The notes under the pieces were generated by a model that searched no databases, had not been told where the DNA came from, and saw nothing but the letters and a program-made list of their open reading frames with translations. Shown piece by piece: positions 51,338 to 59,858 of a stretch of DNA of 64,000 bases. This DNA is from Roseateles_C aquae (lineage in GTDB: Bacteria > Pseudomonadota > Gammaproteobacteria > Burkholderiales > Burkholderiaceae_C), in contig NZ_JAVXZY010000005.1 in assembly GCF_032337115.1 (NCBI RefSeq), positions 310,001 through 374,000 on the forward strand, given 5' to 3'. The number at the start of each line of letters is the position of its first letter. Position 1 is the first letter of the stretch. The position numbers were made by a program, and so were the translations under genes.

Positions 51338-52204
51338 TCAAGCTCCGCCCAAGGCCACGGGGCGGGCAGGGTCGGCCGACCACTCGCTCCACGATCCCGG
51401 GTAGAGCCGCGAGCCGGCCAGCCCGGCGTGCTCCATGGCCAGCAGGTTGTGGCAGGCGGTGACGCCTGAGCCGCATTGATGCACCACCTCGGCCGGCGCA
51501 TAGGGCGCCAGCAGCGGCAGCCACTCGGCGCGCAGCTGTTCGGCGGACTTGAAGCGGCCGTCCGGCTGCAGGTTGTCCCGGAAGAAGCGATTGCTGGCGC
51601 CGGGGATGTGGCCGGCGCGGCGGTCCAGCGGCTCGACGTCGCCGCGAAAGCGCTCGCCGGCGCGGGCATCGACCAGGCGCAGCTTGCCCAGGCTGGCGGC
51701 CAGGGCGTCGGCATCCAGGCTGAGGGCGAGCGAATCGCGCAGGCTCAGCGCAGCAGCCGTTGGCGCCGTCGAGGCCGTCTGGCTCAGGGTGCCACCGGCG
51801 GCCGTCCAGGCGGCCGCGCCGCCATCCAGCACGGCGACCTCGGCGTGGCCAATCCAGCGCAGCATCCACCACAGCCGCGCCGCGTACATGCCGCCCTGGG
51901 CGTCGTAGGCCACGACCTGACGGCCGGGCGTCAGGCCCAGCTCGGCCATGCGTGCGGCAAAGCCTTCCCGCGAGGGCAGCGGATGGCGTCCACGGAAGTG
52001 GCCGTCGGCGGCCTGCTTGTCGCCGCTCAGATCGCGATCCAGATGCAGATAGTGGGCGCCGGGAATGTGGCCTGCCGCATGGGCGCGCTCGCCGGCCTCG
52101 GTATCGGCCAGATCGAAGCTGACGTCAATCAGCAGCACGGTCTGGTGACGGGCTTCCATCGCCAGCAAGTCGCTGGCACTGATCAGGGTGGTGTAGTGGC
52201 TCAT
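51338..52204 (-). CDS. sseA: 3-mercaptopyruvate/thiosulfate sulfurtransferase
   Basis: A 288-residue double-rhodanese protein. The N-terminal non-catalytic domain has IDVSFDL and GHIPGAHYLHLDRDL; the C-terminal domain has GHIPGASNRFF and the active cysteine loop CGSGVTACHNLLAM (about residues 240-253). CGSGVTA is the mercaptopyruvate-type loop. It moves sulfane sulfur from mercaptopyruvate or thiosulfate to a thiol acceptor or cyanide. The start overlaps the upstream DMT gene's stop (ATGA). Confidence 0.93.
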   Translation of the reverse strand: MSHYTTLISASDLLAMEARHQTVLLIDVSFDLADTEAGERAHAAGHIPGAHYLHLDRDLSGDKQAADGHFRGRHPLPSREGFAARMAELGLTPGRQVVAYDAQGGMYAARLWWMLRWIGHAEVAVLDGGAAAWTAAGGTLSQTASTAPTAAALSLRDSLALSLDADALAASLGKLRLVDARAGERFRGDVEPLDRRAGHIPGASNRFFRDNLQPDGRFKSAEQLRAEWLPLLAPYAPAEVVHQCGSGVTACHNLLAMEHAGLAGSRLYPGSWSEWSADPARPVALGGA

Positions 52205-53118
52205 GATTCACTGGTGGGCTGTTGACTGTCGATTGGCGTGCTGCGTGCTCGCAGCAGCGTCGCTGCGATGCCTGCAACGATGATCAGACCCATGCCCAGC
52301 AAGGCGGCCGCGCCGAGCTGATCGGCGAACAGCAGCACGCCATAGAGGGCCGAGAAAACGATGCCGAGGTACTGCAGGCTGGCATTGACCAGCGTCTTGC
52401 CACGGGCGTAGGCGTGCGTCATCAAGAGCTGAGCCGTGCTGGCCAGCAGCCCGACGGCCAGCAGCAATGCGGCTCCACGCCAGCTGTGGCTGTGCCAGGG
52501 TTGGGCCTCGATGCGGTCCATGGCACTGGCCAGCAGGGCGCCTGCAAGCACGCCGCCAAGGGAGAAATAGAACACCACACGGATCTCGGGCTCGCCGGCC
52601 CGGCCCAGTGCGGTGACCTGAAGATAGGCCAACGCGGCCAGCATGCCTGAGAGCAGGCCGGCCAGGCCATGCCAGGCCTGCTGTTGCTCCACCGTCGGTC
52701 GCAGCACCAGGGCAACGCCAACAAAGCCGAGCAGCACCGCTGCGACCAGACGGCCATCAACACGCGCGCTGCCCATCATGATGCTGCCGCCGATCAGGAA
52801 CATGGCCATCCAGACCGATGACATGTAGTTCAGCGTCATCGCGGTGGCCAGCGGCAGCTTGCCGATCGCATAGAACCACAGCGACAGCGCGATCACCCCG
52901 GACAGGCTGCGCCAGAAATGCATGGCCGGGACGGCGGTGCGCAGGCTGATGCCCTGTTTCCAGGCCAGGCCGCCCAGCATCAGGCAGCCGATCAGGCCGC
53001 GGTACATGACGATCTCACCGGCGCCGTAATAGGCCGAAGCCAGCTTGACACACACACCCATGGTGGAAAACAGCAGCGTGGCGAGGATCATCTGCAGCGA
53101 GGCGGGCATGGGTGGCAT
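52201..53118 (-). CDS. DMT superfamily transporter (EamA)
   Basis: A 305-residue, ten-helix EamA protein, distinct from that at 38444. MILATLLFSTMGVCVKLAS opens helix 1 and SLWFYAIGKLPLATAMTLNYMS is the conserved end of the first repeat. The first ATG (53118) is annotated, though 53109 is equally possible. It may export a small metabolite linked with the coupled sulfurtransferase gene. Confidence 0.88.
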   Translation of the reverse strand: MPPMPASLQMILATLLFSTMGVCVKLASAYYGAGEIVMYRGLIGCLMLGGLAWKQGISLRTAVPAMHFWRSLSGVIALSLWFYAIGKLPLATAMTLNYMSSVWMAMFLIGGSIMMGSARVDGRLVAAVLLGFVGVALVLRPTVEQQQAWHGLAGLLSGMLAALAYLQVTALGRAGEPEIRVVFYFSLGGVLAGALLASAMDRIEAQPWHSHSWRGAALLLAVGLLASTAQLLMTHAYARGKTLVNASLQYLGIVFSALYGVLLFADQLGAAALLGMGLIIVAGIAATLLRARSTPIDSQQPTSES

Positions 53119-53129
53119 TCTCGCCCATG

Positions 53130-53165
53130 AAAAAACCGCCCATGGCGCGCAAGGCCAAGGGCGGT
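53130..53165 (-). terminator. intrinsic terminator of the Rieske oxygenase gene
   Basis: A seven-base stem ACCGCCC/GGGCGGT (53135-53141 with 53159-53165) and TTTTTT on the minus strand, 50 bases past the oxygenase stop and 12 bases before the DMT start. Confidence 0.85.
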
Positions 53166-53214
53166 TGATCGGGCCGGCGAGGGCGTGCCGGCGCAGTACT
53201 TCGTCAGTACTTCC

Positions 53215-54321
53215 TCAATACTTCATCTCGCGGCGGTACCACTCGTGGAAGTGCTTCATGCCGAGCTCCATCGGGTCCTGATAGGGGCCGACCTCGTTGT
53301 CGCCGCGCTCCATCAAGGCCTTGCGGCCCCAGTCCATGCGCAGAGCGATCTCGTCGTCTTCGACGCAGGTCTCCATATAGGCGGCCTGGTTGGCCTCGAC
53401 GAAATCGCGCTCGAAGGCGGCAATTTCCTCGGGGTAGTAGAACTCGACGATATTGGTGGTCTTCTGCGGGCCCTTGGGGTGCAGCGTGGAGACGACCAGC
53501 ACGTGGGGGTACCACTCCACCATGATGTGCGGGTACAGGGTCAGCCAGATCGCCCCATGCTTGGGCGCCTCGCCACCGCGGAACTGCAGCACCTGCTCAT
53601 GCCATTTGCTGTAGACGGCCGAGCCGGGCTTCTGCAAAGCCTTGTGGATACCGACCGTCTGCACCGAATGGTGCTTGCCAAATTCCCAGGCCAGGTCTTC
53701 ACAGGTGACGAACTGACCCAGACCGGGGTGGAAGGGGCCGACGTGATAGTCCTCCAGATAGACCTCGATAAAGGTCTTCCAGTTGTAGTCGCACTCATGG
53801 ACATGGACCTTGTCGAGCACATAGCCGCTGAAATCGAGCTCGGCGCGAGGACCCAGCTGGGCCAGCTCGGCCGCGATGTCACGGCCGTTGTCCTCGAACA
53901 GCAGGCCGTTCCATTCACGCAGCTTGTAGCGGTTCAGGTGCAGGCAGGGGTCTTCCTTGAAATGCGGAGCGCCGACCAGTTCGCCCTGCAGGCTGTAAGT
54001 CCAGCGGTGCAGCGGGCAGACGATATTGCTCTGGGTGTTACCACGGCCGCGCAGCATCACCGCCTGGCGGTGGCGGCAGATATTGGAGATCAGCTCCAGG
54101 CCCTGGCGGCTATGCACAATGGCGCGGCCCTCGCCCTCCTGGGGCAGGGCGTAGTAATCGCCTATCTCGGGCACGGCCAGCGCATGGCCGAGATAGCGCG
54201 GGCCATGCTGGAAGATCAGTTCCTGTTCGCGGCGGAACAGGTCCTCATCGAAGTACGAGGTGACAGGCAGCTGGGTCTTGCTGCGTTCAAGCGCTGAGAG
54301 AGTGAGGCTCAGGTCGGACAT
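53215..54321 (-). CDS. Rieske-type aromatic ring-hydroxylating dioxygenase, alpha subunit
   Basis: A 368-residue oxygenase. The Rieske 2Fe-2S site is CRH...CPLHRW (NICRHRQAVMLRG and NIVCPLHRWTYS, about residues 79-108), and the mononuclear iron site lies in EVYLEDYHVGPFHPGL (about 184-199; Asp, His, His). The length is typical of the single-component family found near xseB-ispA-dxs in Burkholderiales. The substrate is unknown; it needs electrons from a reductase, maybe the ferredoxin pair at 6984-8470. The start MSDLSLTLS is where similarity begins. The leader has an attenuator-like structure. Confidence 0.92.
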   Translation of the reverse strand: MSDLSLTLSALERSKTQLPVTSYFDEDLFRREQELIFQHGPRYLGHALAVPEIGDYYALPQEGEGRAIVHSRQGLELISNICRHRQAVMLRGRGNTQSNIVCPLHRWTYSLQGELVGAPHFKEDPCLHLNRYKLREWNGLLFEDNGRDIAAELAQLGPRAELDFSGYVLDKVHVHECDYNWKTFIEVYLEDYHVGPFHPGLGQFVTCEDLAWEFGKHHSVQTVGIHKALQKPGSAVYSKWHEQVLQFRGGEAPKHGAIWLTLYPHIMVEWYPHVLVVSTLHPKGPQKTTNIVEFYYPEEIAAFERDFVEANQAAYMETCVEDDEIALRMDWGRKALMERGDNEVGPYQDPMELGMKHFHEWYRREMKY

Positions 54322-54402
54322 GATCCAAAGGGGTCTCCAAGAAACCAATGTCAACCCCCCTGCCGAGTCACCCATCAGGGGGTGCAGAGCAGGGTTTGTG
54401 TC

Positions 54403-54510
54403 AAAAAGCCCGGCCAAACAAGCGTTCGAGACCGGGCTCACGGGCGTCGCTTTACGGGTATCGCCCCTTGTTCTGCACAGAAGGGCACGGCTAGCGAGCC
54501 CGGGATTGTA
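54403..54510 (-). promoter_or_regulatory. candidate transcription attenuator ahead of the Rieske gene
   Basis: On the minus strand, a -10 TACAAT (54505-54510) is followed by CCGGGCTC (54496-54503). Further on, GAGCCCGG (54432-54439) can pair either with that 5' CCGGGCTC or with a downstream CCGGGCT (54407-54413) that is followed by TTTTT. The second pairing is an intrinsic terminator; the first would prevent it. Between them lie the tandem half-repeats GCGATACCCGTAAA and GCGACGCCCGTGAG, and a hairpin CCCTT/AAGGG. This is the architecture of a terminator riboswitch or leader-peptide attenuator; the class is unknown to me. Confidence 0.55.
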
Positions 54511-54643
54511 CCCGTACGCACAGTCACAACTTTGCGCCAAGGCAAATTCATTGCCGCGCTACCCTGTGGCGCTGGTCTGACAGCCTGCCGAGCACGTGAT
54601 TCGCCCTTTTGGGGCAACTACAATCGCAATTTCGCGTGTTGAA
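54511..54643. promoter_or_regulatory. divergent promoter region, Rieske gene and xseB operon
   Basis: The stretch contains the upstream part of the Rieske promoter, and on the plus strand TACAAT at 54619-54624, a fair -10 for the xseB-ispA-dxs operon 20 bases before the xseB start. -35 boxes on either strand are weak. Confidence 0.5.
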
Positions 54644-54895
54644 ATGAGCAAGTCTTCCACCTCCACCAAGTCTGCCGCCAGTGAGCGGGCGGCCATCAGC
54701 TACGAGCAGGCCTTGGCCGAGCTCGAGCGGCTTGTGGCCAGCATGGAGGGCGGACAGCTGCCGCTGGACCAATTACTGGACAGTTACAAGCGTGGCGCCG
54801 AGTTGCTCAGCCTTTGTCGCGAGCGCTTGCAGGCGGTTGAACAGCAGGTCAAGGTCCTGGACGGCTCGGACCTTAAGCCTTGGGAGGATGTCTGA
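54644..54895 (+). CDS. xseB: exodeoxyribonuclease VII small subunit
   Basis: An 83-residue XseB. The core SYEQALAELERLVASMEGGQ and LPLDQLLDSYKRGAELL is canonical, making a helical hairpin that binds XseA. Start MSKSSTSTK; the N-terminal 20 residues are disordered. The first gene of the operon with ispA and dxs, as in many proteobacteria. Confidence 0.95.
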   Translation: MSKSSTSTKSAASERAAISYEQALAELERLVASMEGGQLPLDQLLDSYKRGAELLSLCRERLQAVEQQVKVLDGSDLKPWEDV

Positions 54896-54897
54896 GC

Positions 54898-55785
54898 GTG
54901 GATGCTGGAGTTTTTGACCAATGGACGCAGCGCGTGCTGCTGTCCTTCGAGACAAAGTTGGATGAGTGGGTGCCAGCGGATGCGCCAGCCGGGCTTGGTG
55001 AGGCAATGCGCTATGCAGTGCTTGGCGGTGGCAAGCGTTTGCGGCCGCTGTTAGCGCTGGCAGCCTGCGATGCAGTTGCCGGCAGTCTTGAGGCAGCCAT
55101 GCGTGCTGCTTGTGCTGTTGAGTTGATCCATGCCTATTCCCTTGTCCATGATGACATGCCGTGCATGGATAACGATGTCATGCGTCGCGGCAAGCCGACC
55201 GTGCACGTGGCCTATGGCGAAGCGCGGGCGATGCTGGCGGGGGATGCCATGCAGGCCTTGGCCTTTGAGGTCTTGACTCCCGACGTTGGCGTCGGTCCAG
55301 CACTACAGGCACGCCTGTGTGCACTGCTGGCGCGGGCTTCCGGGCATTCTGGAATGGCGGGTGGGCAGGCCATAGATCTGGCCAGTATTGGTAAGCCCCT
55401 GAGTGAGCATGAGCTGCGCGATATGCACCGCCGCAAGACCGGTGTCTTGCTGCAGGCGAGTGTTCTGATGGGCGCTGCCTGTGGCACTTTTGACGATGCT
55501 GCTTGGTCAGGCCTGACCGAGTATGGTGCTGCGCTGGGCCTGGCCTTCCAAGTCGTTGACGACATTCTCGATGTGACCCAGGACTCCGAAGTGCTGGGCA
55601 AGACGGCCGGCAAGGACCAGGACGCCAACAAACCGACTTACGTCAGTGTGCTGGGCCTGGATGAGGCGCGAGCCTACGCGGACCGGCTGCGCCATGAAGC
55701 GCATCTGGCTTTGGGGCGCAGCGGCTTGGCCAATACGGCCTGGCTGAGCATCCTGGCCGACAAGGTCGTGGAGCGTGACAACTGA
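54898..55785 (+). CDS. ispA: farnesyl/geranyl diphosphate synthase (polyprenyl synthetase)
   Basis: A 295-residue prenyltransferase that condenses isopentenyl diphosphate with allylic diphosphates to FPP. A GTG start at 54898 with GGAGGA about nine bases upstream is chosen. The first Asp-rich motif is HDDMPCMDND (about residue 84) with GKRLRPLL (about 47), and the second is FQVVDDILD (about 217), followed by KTAGKDQDANKPTY. The gene is two bases after the xseB stop and its stop overlaps dxs (TGATG). Confidence 0.95.
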   Translation: MDAGVFDQWTQRVLLSFETKLDEWVPADAPAGLGEAMRYAVLGGGKRLRPLLALAACDAVAGSLEAAMRAACAVELIHAYSLVHDDMPCMDNDVMRRGKPTVHVAYGEARAMLAGDAMQALAFEVLTPDVGVGPALQARLCALLARASGHSGMAGGQAIDLASIGKPLSEHELRDMHRRKTGVLLQASVLMGAACGTFDDAAWSGLTEYGAALGLAFQVVDDILDVTQDSEVLGKTAGKDQDANKPTYVSVLGLDEARAYADRLRHEAHLALGRSGLANTAWLSILADKVVERDN

Positions 55786-57734
55786 TGACGGACGCGCTGG
55801 TGCCGATGAACTATCCGCTGCTGCGGGGCATTGACAGCCCTGCCGATTTACGCCGACTGCCGCGGGCTGACTTGGTCAAGCTGGCCGGTGAACTGCGCGC
55901 CTATGTGCTGGACACGCTGTCCAACTCCAAGGTCGGCGGTCACCTGGGCTCCAATCTGGGCACGGTCGAACTGACGGTGGCGCTGCACTATGTGTTCAAC
56001 ACGCCGCACGACCGCCTGGTCTGGGACGTGGGCCACCAAACCTACCCGCACAAGGTCTTGACCGGGCGTCGTGATCAGCTCGGCACGATTCGCCATCTAG
56101 GCGGCATCAGCGGTTTTCCGCGCCGTGACGAGAGCGAGTACGACACCTTCGGCACCGGTCATTCGTCGACCTCGATCTCGGCCGCGCATGGCATGGCCAT
56201 GGCCGCCAAGATCAAGGGCGAAGACCGCAAGGCCGTCGCCATCATTGGCGATGGTGCGATGACGGCCGGCATGGCTTTCGAAGCACTGAACAATGCCGGC
56301 GTGCCGCACGGCGGACTGATGGGCGATCTGCTGGTGATCCTGAACGACAACGATATGTCGATCAGCCCGCCGGTTGGCGCCTTGAACAAGTACCTGGCCC
56401 GCCTGATGAGCGGCAGCTTTTATTCGGCGGCCCGCGAGGGCGCCAAGAGCGTGCTCAAGAACACGCCGCTGTACGAATTTGCGCGGCGTTTCGAAGAGCA
56501 CACCAAGGGCATGGTCGTGCCCGGCACGATCTTTGAAGAATTCGGCTTCAACTATGTCGGCCCCATCGATGGTCATGACCTCGATGCGCTGATCCCGACG
56601 CTGGAAAACCTGCGCGATAAAAAGGGCCCGCAGTTCCTGCATGTGGTCACCAAGAAGGGCCAGGGCTACAAGCTGGCCGAGGCCGACCCGGTCAAGTACC
56701 ACGCGGCGCCGGGCAAGTTCGATCCGGCCGTCGGTTTCGTCAAGTCGGCGGCGCCGGCCAAGCCGACCTTCACGCAGATCTTCGGTGACTGGCTCTGCGA
56801 TATGGCCGAGCAGGACACGCGCCTGGTCGGCATCACGCCGGCGATGCGCGAGGGCTCGGGCATGGTCGAGTTTCACAAGCGTTTCCCTTCGCGCTACCAG
56901 GACGTCGGCATCGCTGAGCAACATGCGGTGACGGTCGCAGCCGGCTTGGCCTGCGAGGGCCTGAAGCCGGTCGTGGCGATTTATTCGACCTTTCTGCAGC
57001 GCGCCTACGATCAGCTGATCCACGACGTTGCGCTGCAGGATCTGCCGGTTCTGTTCGCGCTGGACCGCGCTGGCCTGGTGGGTGCCGATGGCGCCACCCA
57101 TGCCGGCAACTACGACATCGCCTTCACCCGCTGCGTCCCGAAGATGGCGGTGCTGACGCCGGCCGATGAGAACGAATGCCGTCAGGCGCTGTTCACCGGC
57201 TTCCAGCATCAAGGGCCGGTGACCGTGCGCTACCCGCGTGGCGCTGGAGCTGGCGTCGAGGTGCAGAAACAGATGCAAGCCCTGCCCTGGGGCAAGGGCG
57301 AGATTCGCCGTGAGTCGGGCCAGCCGCAGGGCCGTGCTGGTTCACCACGGATTGCCATCCTGGCCTTTGGTACCTTGCTCTACCCGGCGTTGGCGGCGGC
57401 CGAGCAACTCGATGCCACGGTGGCCAATATGCGCTTCGTCAAGCCCTTGGACCAGGAACTGGTGCTTGAGCTGGCCCGTAGCCATGATGGGCTGGTCACC
57501 ATCGAGGATGGCTGCCTGATGGGGGGCGCCGGCAGTGCCGTGCTGGAATGCCTGCAGGCGGCGGGCCTGCAAACGCCTGTGCTGACGCTGGGATTGCCGG
57601 ATGAGTTCATCGAGCATGGCGATGTGCCCAGTTTGATGAGCCAGTGCGGCCTGGACGCGGCGGGCATCGAGCAATCCATTCTGAAGCGCTTTGGCGGCCG
57701 CCCGGCGCTCTTGCGCAGCGCGGCCAACGAGTAA
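55785..57734 (+). CDS. dxs: 1-deoxy-D-xylulose-5-phosphate synthase
   Basis: A 649-residue thiamine-diphosphate enzyme that joins pyruvate and glyceraldehyde 3-phosphate, the entry of the MEP pathway. Motifs are SNLGTVELTVALHYVF with HDRLVWDVGHQTYPHK (about residues 60-85), the ThDP motif GDGAMTAGMAFEALNNAG (about 155), the second-domain DVGIAEQHAVTVAAGLA (about 370) and a C-terminal transketolase domain. It is translationally coupled to ispA. It depends on thiamine, to which the riboswitch-controlled receptor at 4248 also points. Confidence 0.97.
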   Translation: MTDALVPMNYPLLRGIDSPADLRRLPRADLVKLAGELRAYVLDTLSNSKVGGHLGSNLGTVELTVALHYVFNTPHDRLVWDVGHQTYPHKVLTGRRDQLGTIRHLGGISGFPRRDESEYDTFGTGHSSTSISAAHGMAMAAKIKGEDRKAVAIIGDGAMTAGMAFEALNNAGVPHGGLMGDLLVILNDNDMSISPPVGALNKYLARLMSGSFYSAAREGAKSVLKNTPLYEFARRFEEHTKGMVVPGTIFEEFGFNYVGPIDGHDLDALIPTLENLRDKKGPQFLHVVTKKGQGYKLAEADPVKYHAAPGKFDPAVGFVKSAAPAKPTFTQIFGDWLCDMAEQDTRLVGITPAMREGSGMVEFHKRFPSRYQDVGIAEQHAVTVAAGLACEGLKPVVAIYSTFLQRAYDQLIHDVALQDLPVLFALDRAGLVGADGATHAGNYDIAFTRCVPKMAVLTPADENECRQALFTGFQHQGPVTVRYPRGAGAGVEVQKQMQALPWGKGEIRRESGQPQGRAGSPRIAILAFGTLLYPALAAAEQLDATVANMRFVKPLDQELVLELARSHDGLVTIEDGCLMGGAGSAVLECLQAAGLQTPVLTLGLPDEFIEHGDVPSLMSQCGLDAAGIEQSILKRFGGRPALLRSAANE

Positions 57735-57889
57735 GTCTGCCTTGAACATGGCTAGGGCGAGTGCTCTAGAGCGCTCGACCGAGAAGCCTTGCCCAAGCAA
57801 GGCGGCTGCATTGATGCGATGCTGCTCGCCAATCGTTTACCCTTAGCGAGCTTTGCGCGGCCTCGCCGCCGGCCTCCTTGCCTTCGTTT
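57735..57889. other. intergenic region between dxs and folE2
   Basis: About 155 bases without a gene. No Shine-Dalgarno sequence is seen before the folE2 ATG and I see no clear terminator after dxs, so folE2 may be partly read from the operon. Confidence 0.35.
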
Positions 57890-58684
57890 ATGAATCCGAT
57901 CTCCAGCGCCCTGCACATTCCCGATACCCAAAGCGAACGCGATGAGCGCCATCTGGTGATCCAGCGAGTGGGCGTCAAGGATGTGCGCTATCCGCTGCAG
58001 CTGCGCGTCGGCAAGCAGGCACAGGCCACGGTGGGCACCTGGACGCTGGATGTGATGCTGCCGGCCGAGAAGAAGGGCACCCATATGTCCCGCTTCGTGG
58101 CCTGGTTGGATGCCTTGCATGAGCCGCTGGATGCCGAGCTGCTGCAGCGCCTGCATGGCGAGATGCTGCAGAAGCTGGAGGCGGTCGAAGGGCGCATCGA
58201 GCTGAGCTTTGCCTTCTTCCTGCGTAAGCGTGCGCCGGTGTCGGGCATCGAAAGCATGCTGGACTATCAAGGCCGCCTGATCGCCGAGACCCGCGCCGGC
58301 CAGACGGCCATCTGGGCCGAAGTGGCCGTGCCGGTGAAGAGCCTGTGCCCCTGCTCCAAGGAAATCTCCGACTACGGTGCCCACAACCAGCGCTCGCTGG
58401 TGACGATTCGTGCCGAGCTGAAGGACTTCAGCCTGGGTTGGGGCGAGCTGGTGCGTTTCGCCGAGGAAAGCGCCTCCAGTGAGATCTGGCCGCTGCTCAA
58501 GCGCAGCGACGAGAAGTGGATCACCGAGCGCGCCTACGAGAACCCCAAGTTCGTCGAGGACCTGGTGCGTGACGTGGCGCTGCGCCTCAACGCCGAGCCG
58601 CGCATTGGCCGCTATGCGGTGGATGTGGAGAACTTTGAATCCATACACAACCATTCAGCTTATGCGCGCATTGAGCGCGCGTAA
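57890..58684 (+). CDS. folE2: GTP cyclohydrolase I type 2 (FolE2)
   Basis: A 264-residue type IB GTP cyclohydrolase: GTP to dihydroneopterin triphosphate, for folate and queuosine. The catalytic cysteine and motif VPVKSLCPCSKEISDYGAHN (about residue 150) and ENPKFVEDLVRDVALRL (about 222) are typical. The ATG at 57890 is the first sensible start. FolE2 uses metals other than zinc and is often expressed under zinc shortage; no Zur site is obvious. Confidence 0.94.
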   Translation: MNPISSALHIPDTQSERDERHLVIQRVGVKDVRYPLQLRVGKQAQATVGTWTLDVMLPAEKKGTHMSRFVAWLDALHEPLDAELLQRLHGEMLQKLEAVEGRIELSFAFFLRKRAPVSGIESMLDYQGRLIAETRAGQTAIWAEVAVPVKSLCPCSKEISDYGAHNQRSLVTIRAELKDFSLGWGELVRFAEESASSEIWPLLKRSDEKWITERAYENPKFVEDLVRDVALRLNAEPRIGRYAVDVENFESIHNHSAYARIERA

Positions 58685-58728
58685 GCGGCGCAGCGCGCCG
58701 GTGATCGCGTGAGTGATCATCTGAGGGG

Positions 58729-58775
58729 TTGCGACAAGCGCTCATATCGCTCTGCGATGTGAGCGCTTGTCACAA
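58729..58775. terminator. 22-bp hairpin between convergent folE2 and lysR
   Basis: Arms of 22 bases (58729-58750 and 58754-58775) with a three-base loop and only two or three mismatches, core GACAAGCGCTCA/TGAGCGCTTGTC. There is no adjacent T-run of length, so it may act as a bidirectional stop or a transcript-end stabiliser. Confidence 0.6.
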
Positions 58776-58815
58776 TCACAAGGCTTTTTCGCACTTCGAG
58801 CGCAGCTGAAAGTTC

Positions 58816-59745
58816 TTAGGCCTGCAGTGCGATCGAGAGTCGCTGTTGCAGGTCCTCGGCTTCTGCGTGCAGGGCCTGCTGCAGCGGCTCCAGCCGCGCG
58901 TGGCTGGCTCGCAGCAAGGGCTGGGCCAGATAGACCTGGTAGGGAATCGACAAGGCCAGGCGCCGCAAATGAAGTCCATGGCCGGCCAGGCTCAGCGCGC
59001 TCAGCGGGTTGATGATGGACAGTCCCAGGCCACGCCGTACCAGTTCGCAGATGGCTGCGGCGCTGTGCGTCTGCAAGCGCAAATCGCGGCCGACGCCATG
59101 CTCGGCGAATAGACGGTCGATCTGCTGCCGGTACGGGTCGGACGGCGCCAGGCTGATAAAGGGCTGCCCGGCAAAGTCGGCGGCTTGCAGCACCGGCTTG
59201 GCCAAAAGCGGGTGCCCCTCGGGCAGCACGCCGACCTCATCGGCGCTGAACAGCAGGCGGCTGCTGGTGCCGGCGGGCGCCGCGGCCAATTCGGTGAGGC
59301 CCAGATCAAAGCGCTGGGCGCTCAACCATTCATCGAGCAGCGGCGGCTCCTGCGGCGTGATGTTCAGCCGGGCCTCGGGCGCCAGCCGCTGCAGGCGCAC
59401 ACAGGCGCCGGGCAGCAGGGCCTGGCTCAAGGCCGGCAGGCACAACAGTTCCAGCGCTGCCGTGCCGCCCTGGGCCAGCTCCAGCGCCCGGCTGCTGATG
59501 CGCTCCAGCCCCTGAAAACTGCGCTGTACCTCATCAAACAATGCCAGGCCGCGTTGGGTGGGGCGCAGCCGGCCGCGCACTCGCTCGAACAGCGCGAAGC
59601 CCAGCAGGTACTCCAGCCGCGCCAACTCGCGTGACAAGGTCGGCTGCGAGCTGTGCAGCTGACGCGCGGCTTCGCTGACGTTGCCGGCGCTCATCACCGC
59701 GCGGAAGACTTCGATATGCCTGTGTTGAATGGCGGCCGGGTTCAT
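58816..59745 (-). CDS. lysR: LysR-type regulator, probably LysR of lysA
   Basis: A 309-residue LysR-type regulator. The helix-turn-helix RHIEVFRAVMSAGNVSEAARQL and SQPTLSRELARLEYLLGFALFER (residues 9-55) is canonical, and the effector-binding domain follows. It is divergent from lysA with 113 bases between starts, the same arrangement as E. coli lysR/lysA, where LysR activates lysA when lysine is low. The name rests on context. Confidence 0.88.
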   Translation of the reverse strand: MNPAAIQHRHIEVFRAVMSAGNVSEAARQLHSSQPTLSRELARLEYLLGFALFERVRGRLRPTQRGLALFDEVQRSFQGLERISSRALELAQGGTAALELLCLPALSQALLPGACVRLQRLAPEARLNITPQEPPLLDEWLSAQRFDLGLTELAAAPAGTSSRLLFSADEVGVLPEGHPLLAKPVLQAADFAGQPFISLAPSDPYRQQIDRLFAEHGVGRDLRLQTHSAAAICELVRRGLGLSIINPLSALSLAGHGLHLRRLALSIPYQVYLAQPLLRASHARLEPLQQALHAEAEDLQQRLSIALQA

Positions 59746-59858
59746 GGCTGGACCATATCAGAACTGAATCGATGATGAAAACAAAAGCATTTGAGTGAAT
59801 TGGTTTTGCTTGGCATGCTGTGGCCTGTCATCGATCAGTCCATCCGAGCACCCATCCC

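Noticed and set aside
54403..54510. 6S RNA, SRP RNA or RNase P RNA in the divergent spacer
   Set aside because: None of the hallmark sequences of these RNAs (such as the SRP tetraloop region or the RNase P GAGGAAAGTCC block) is present.
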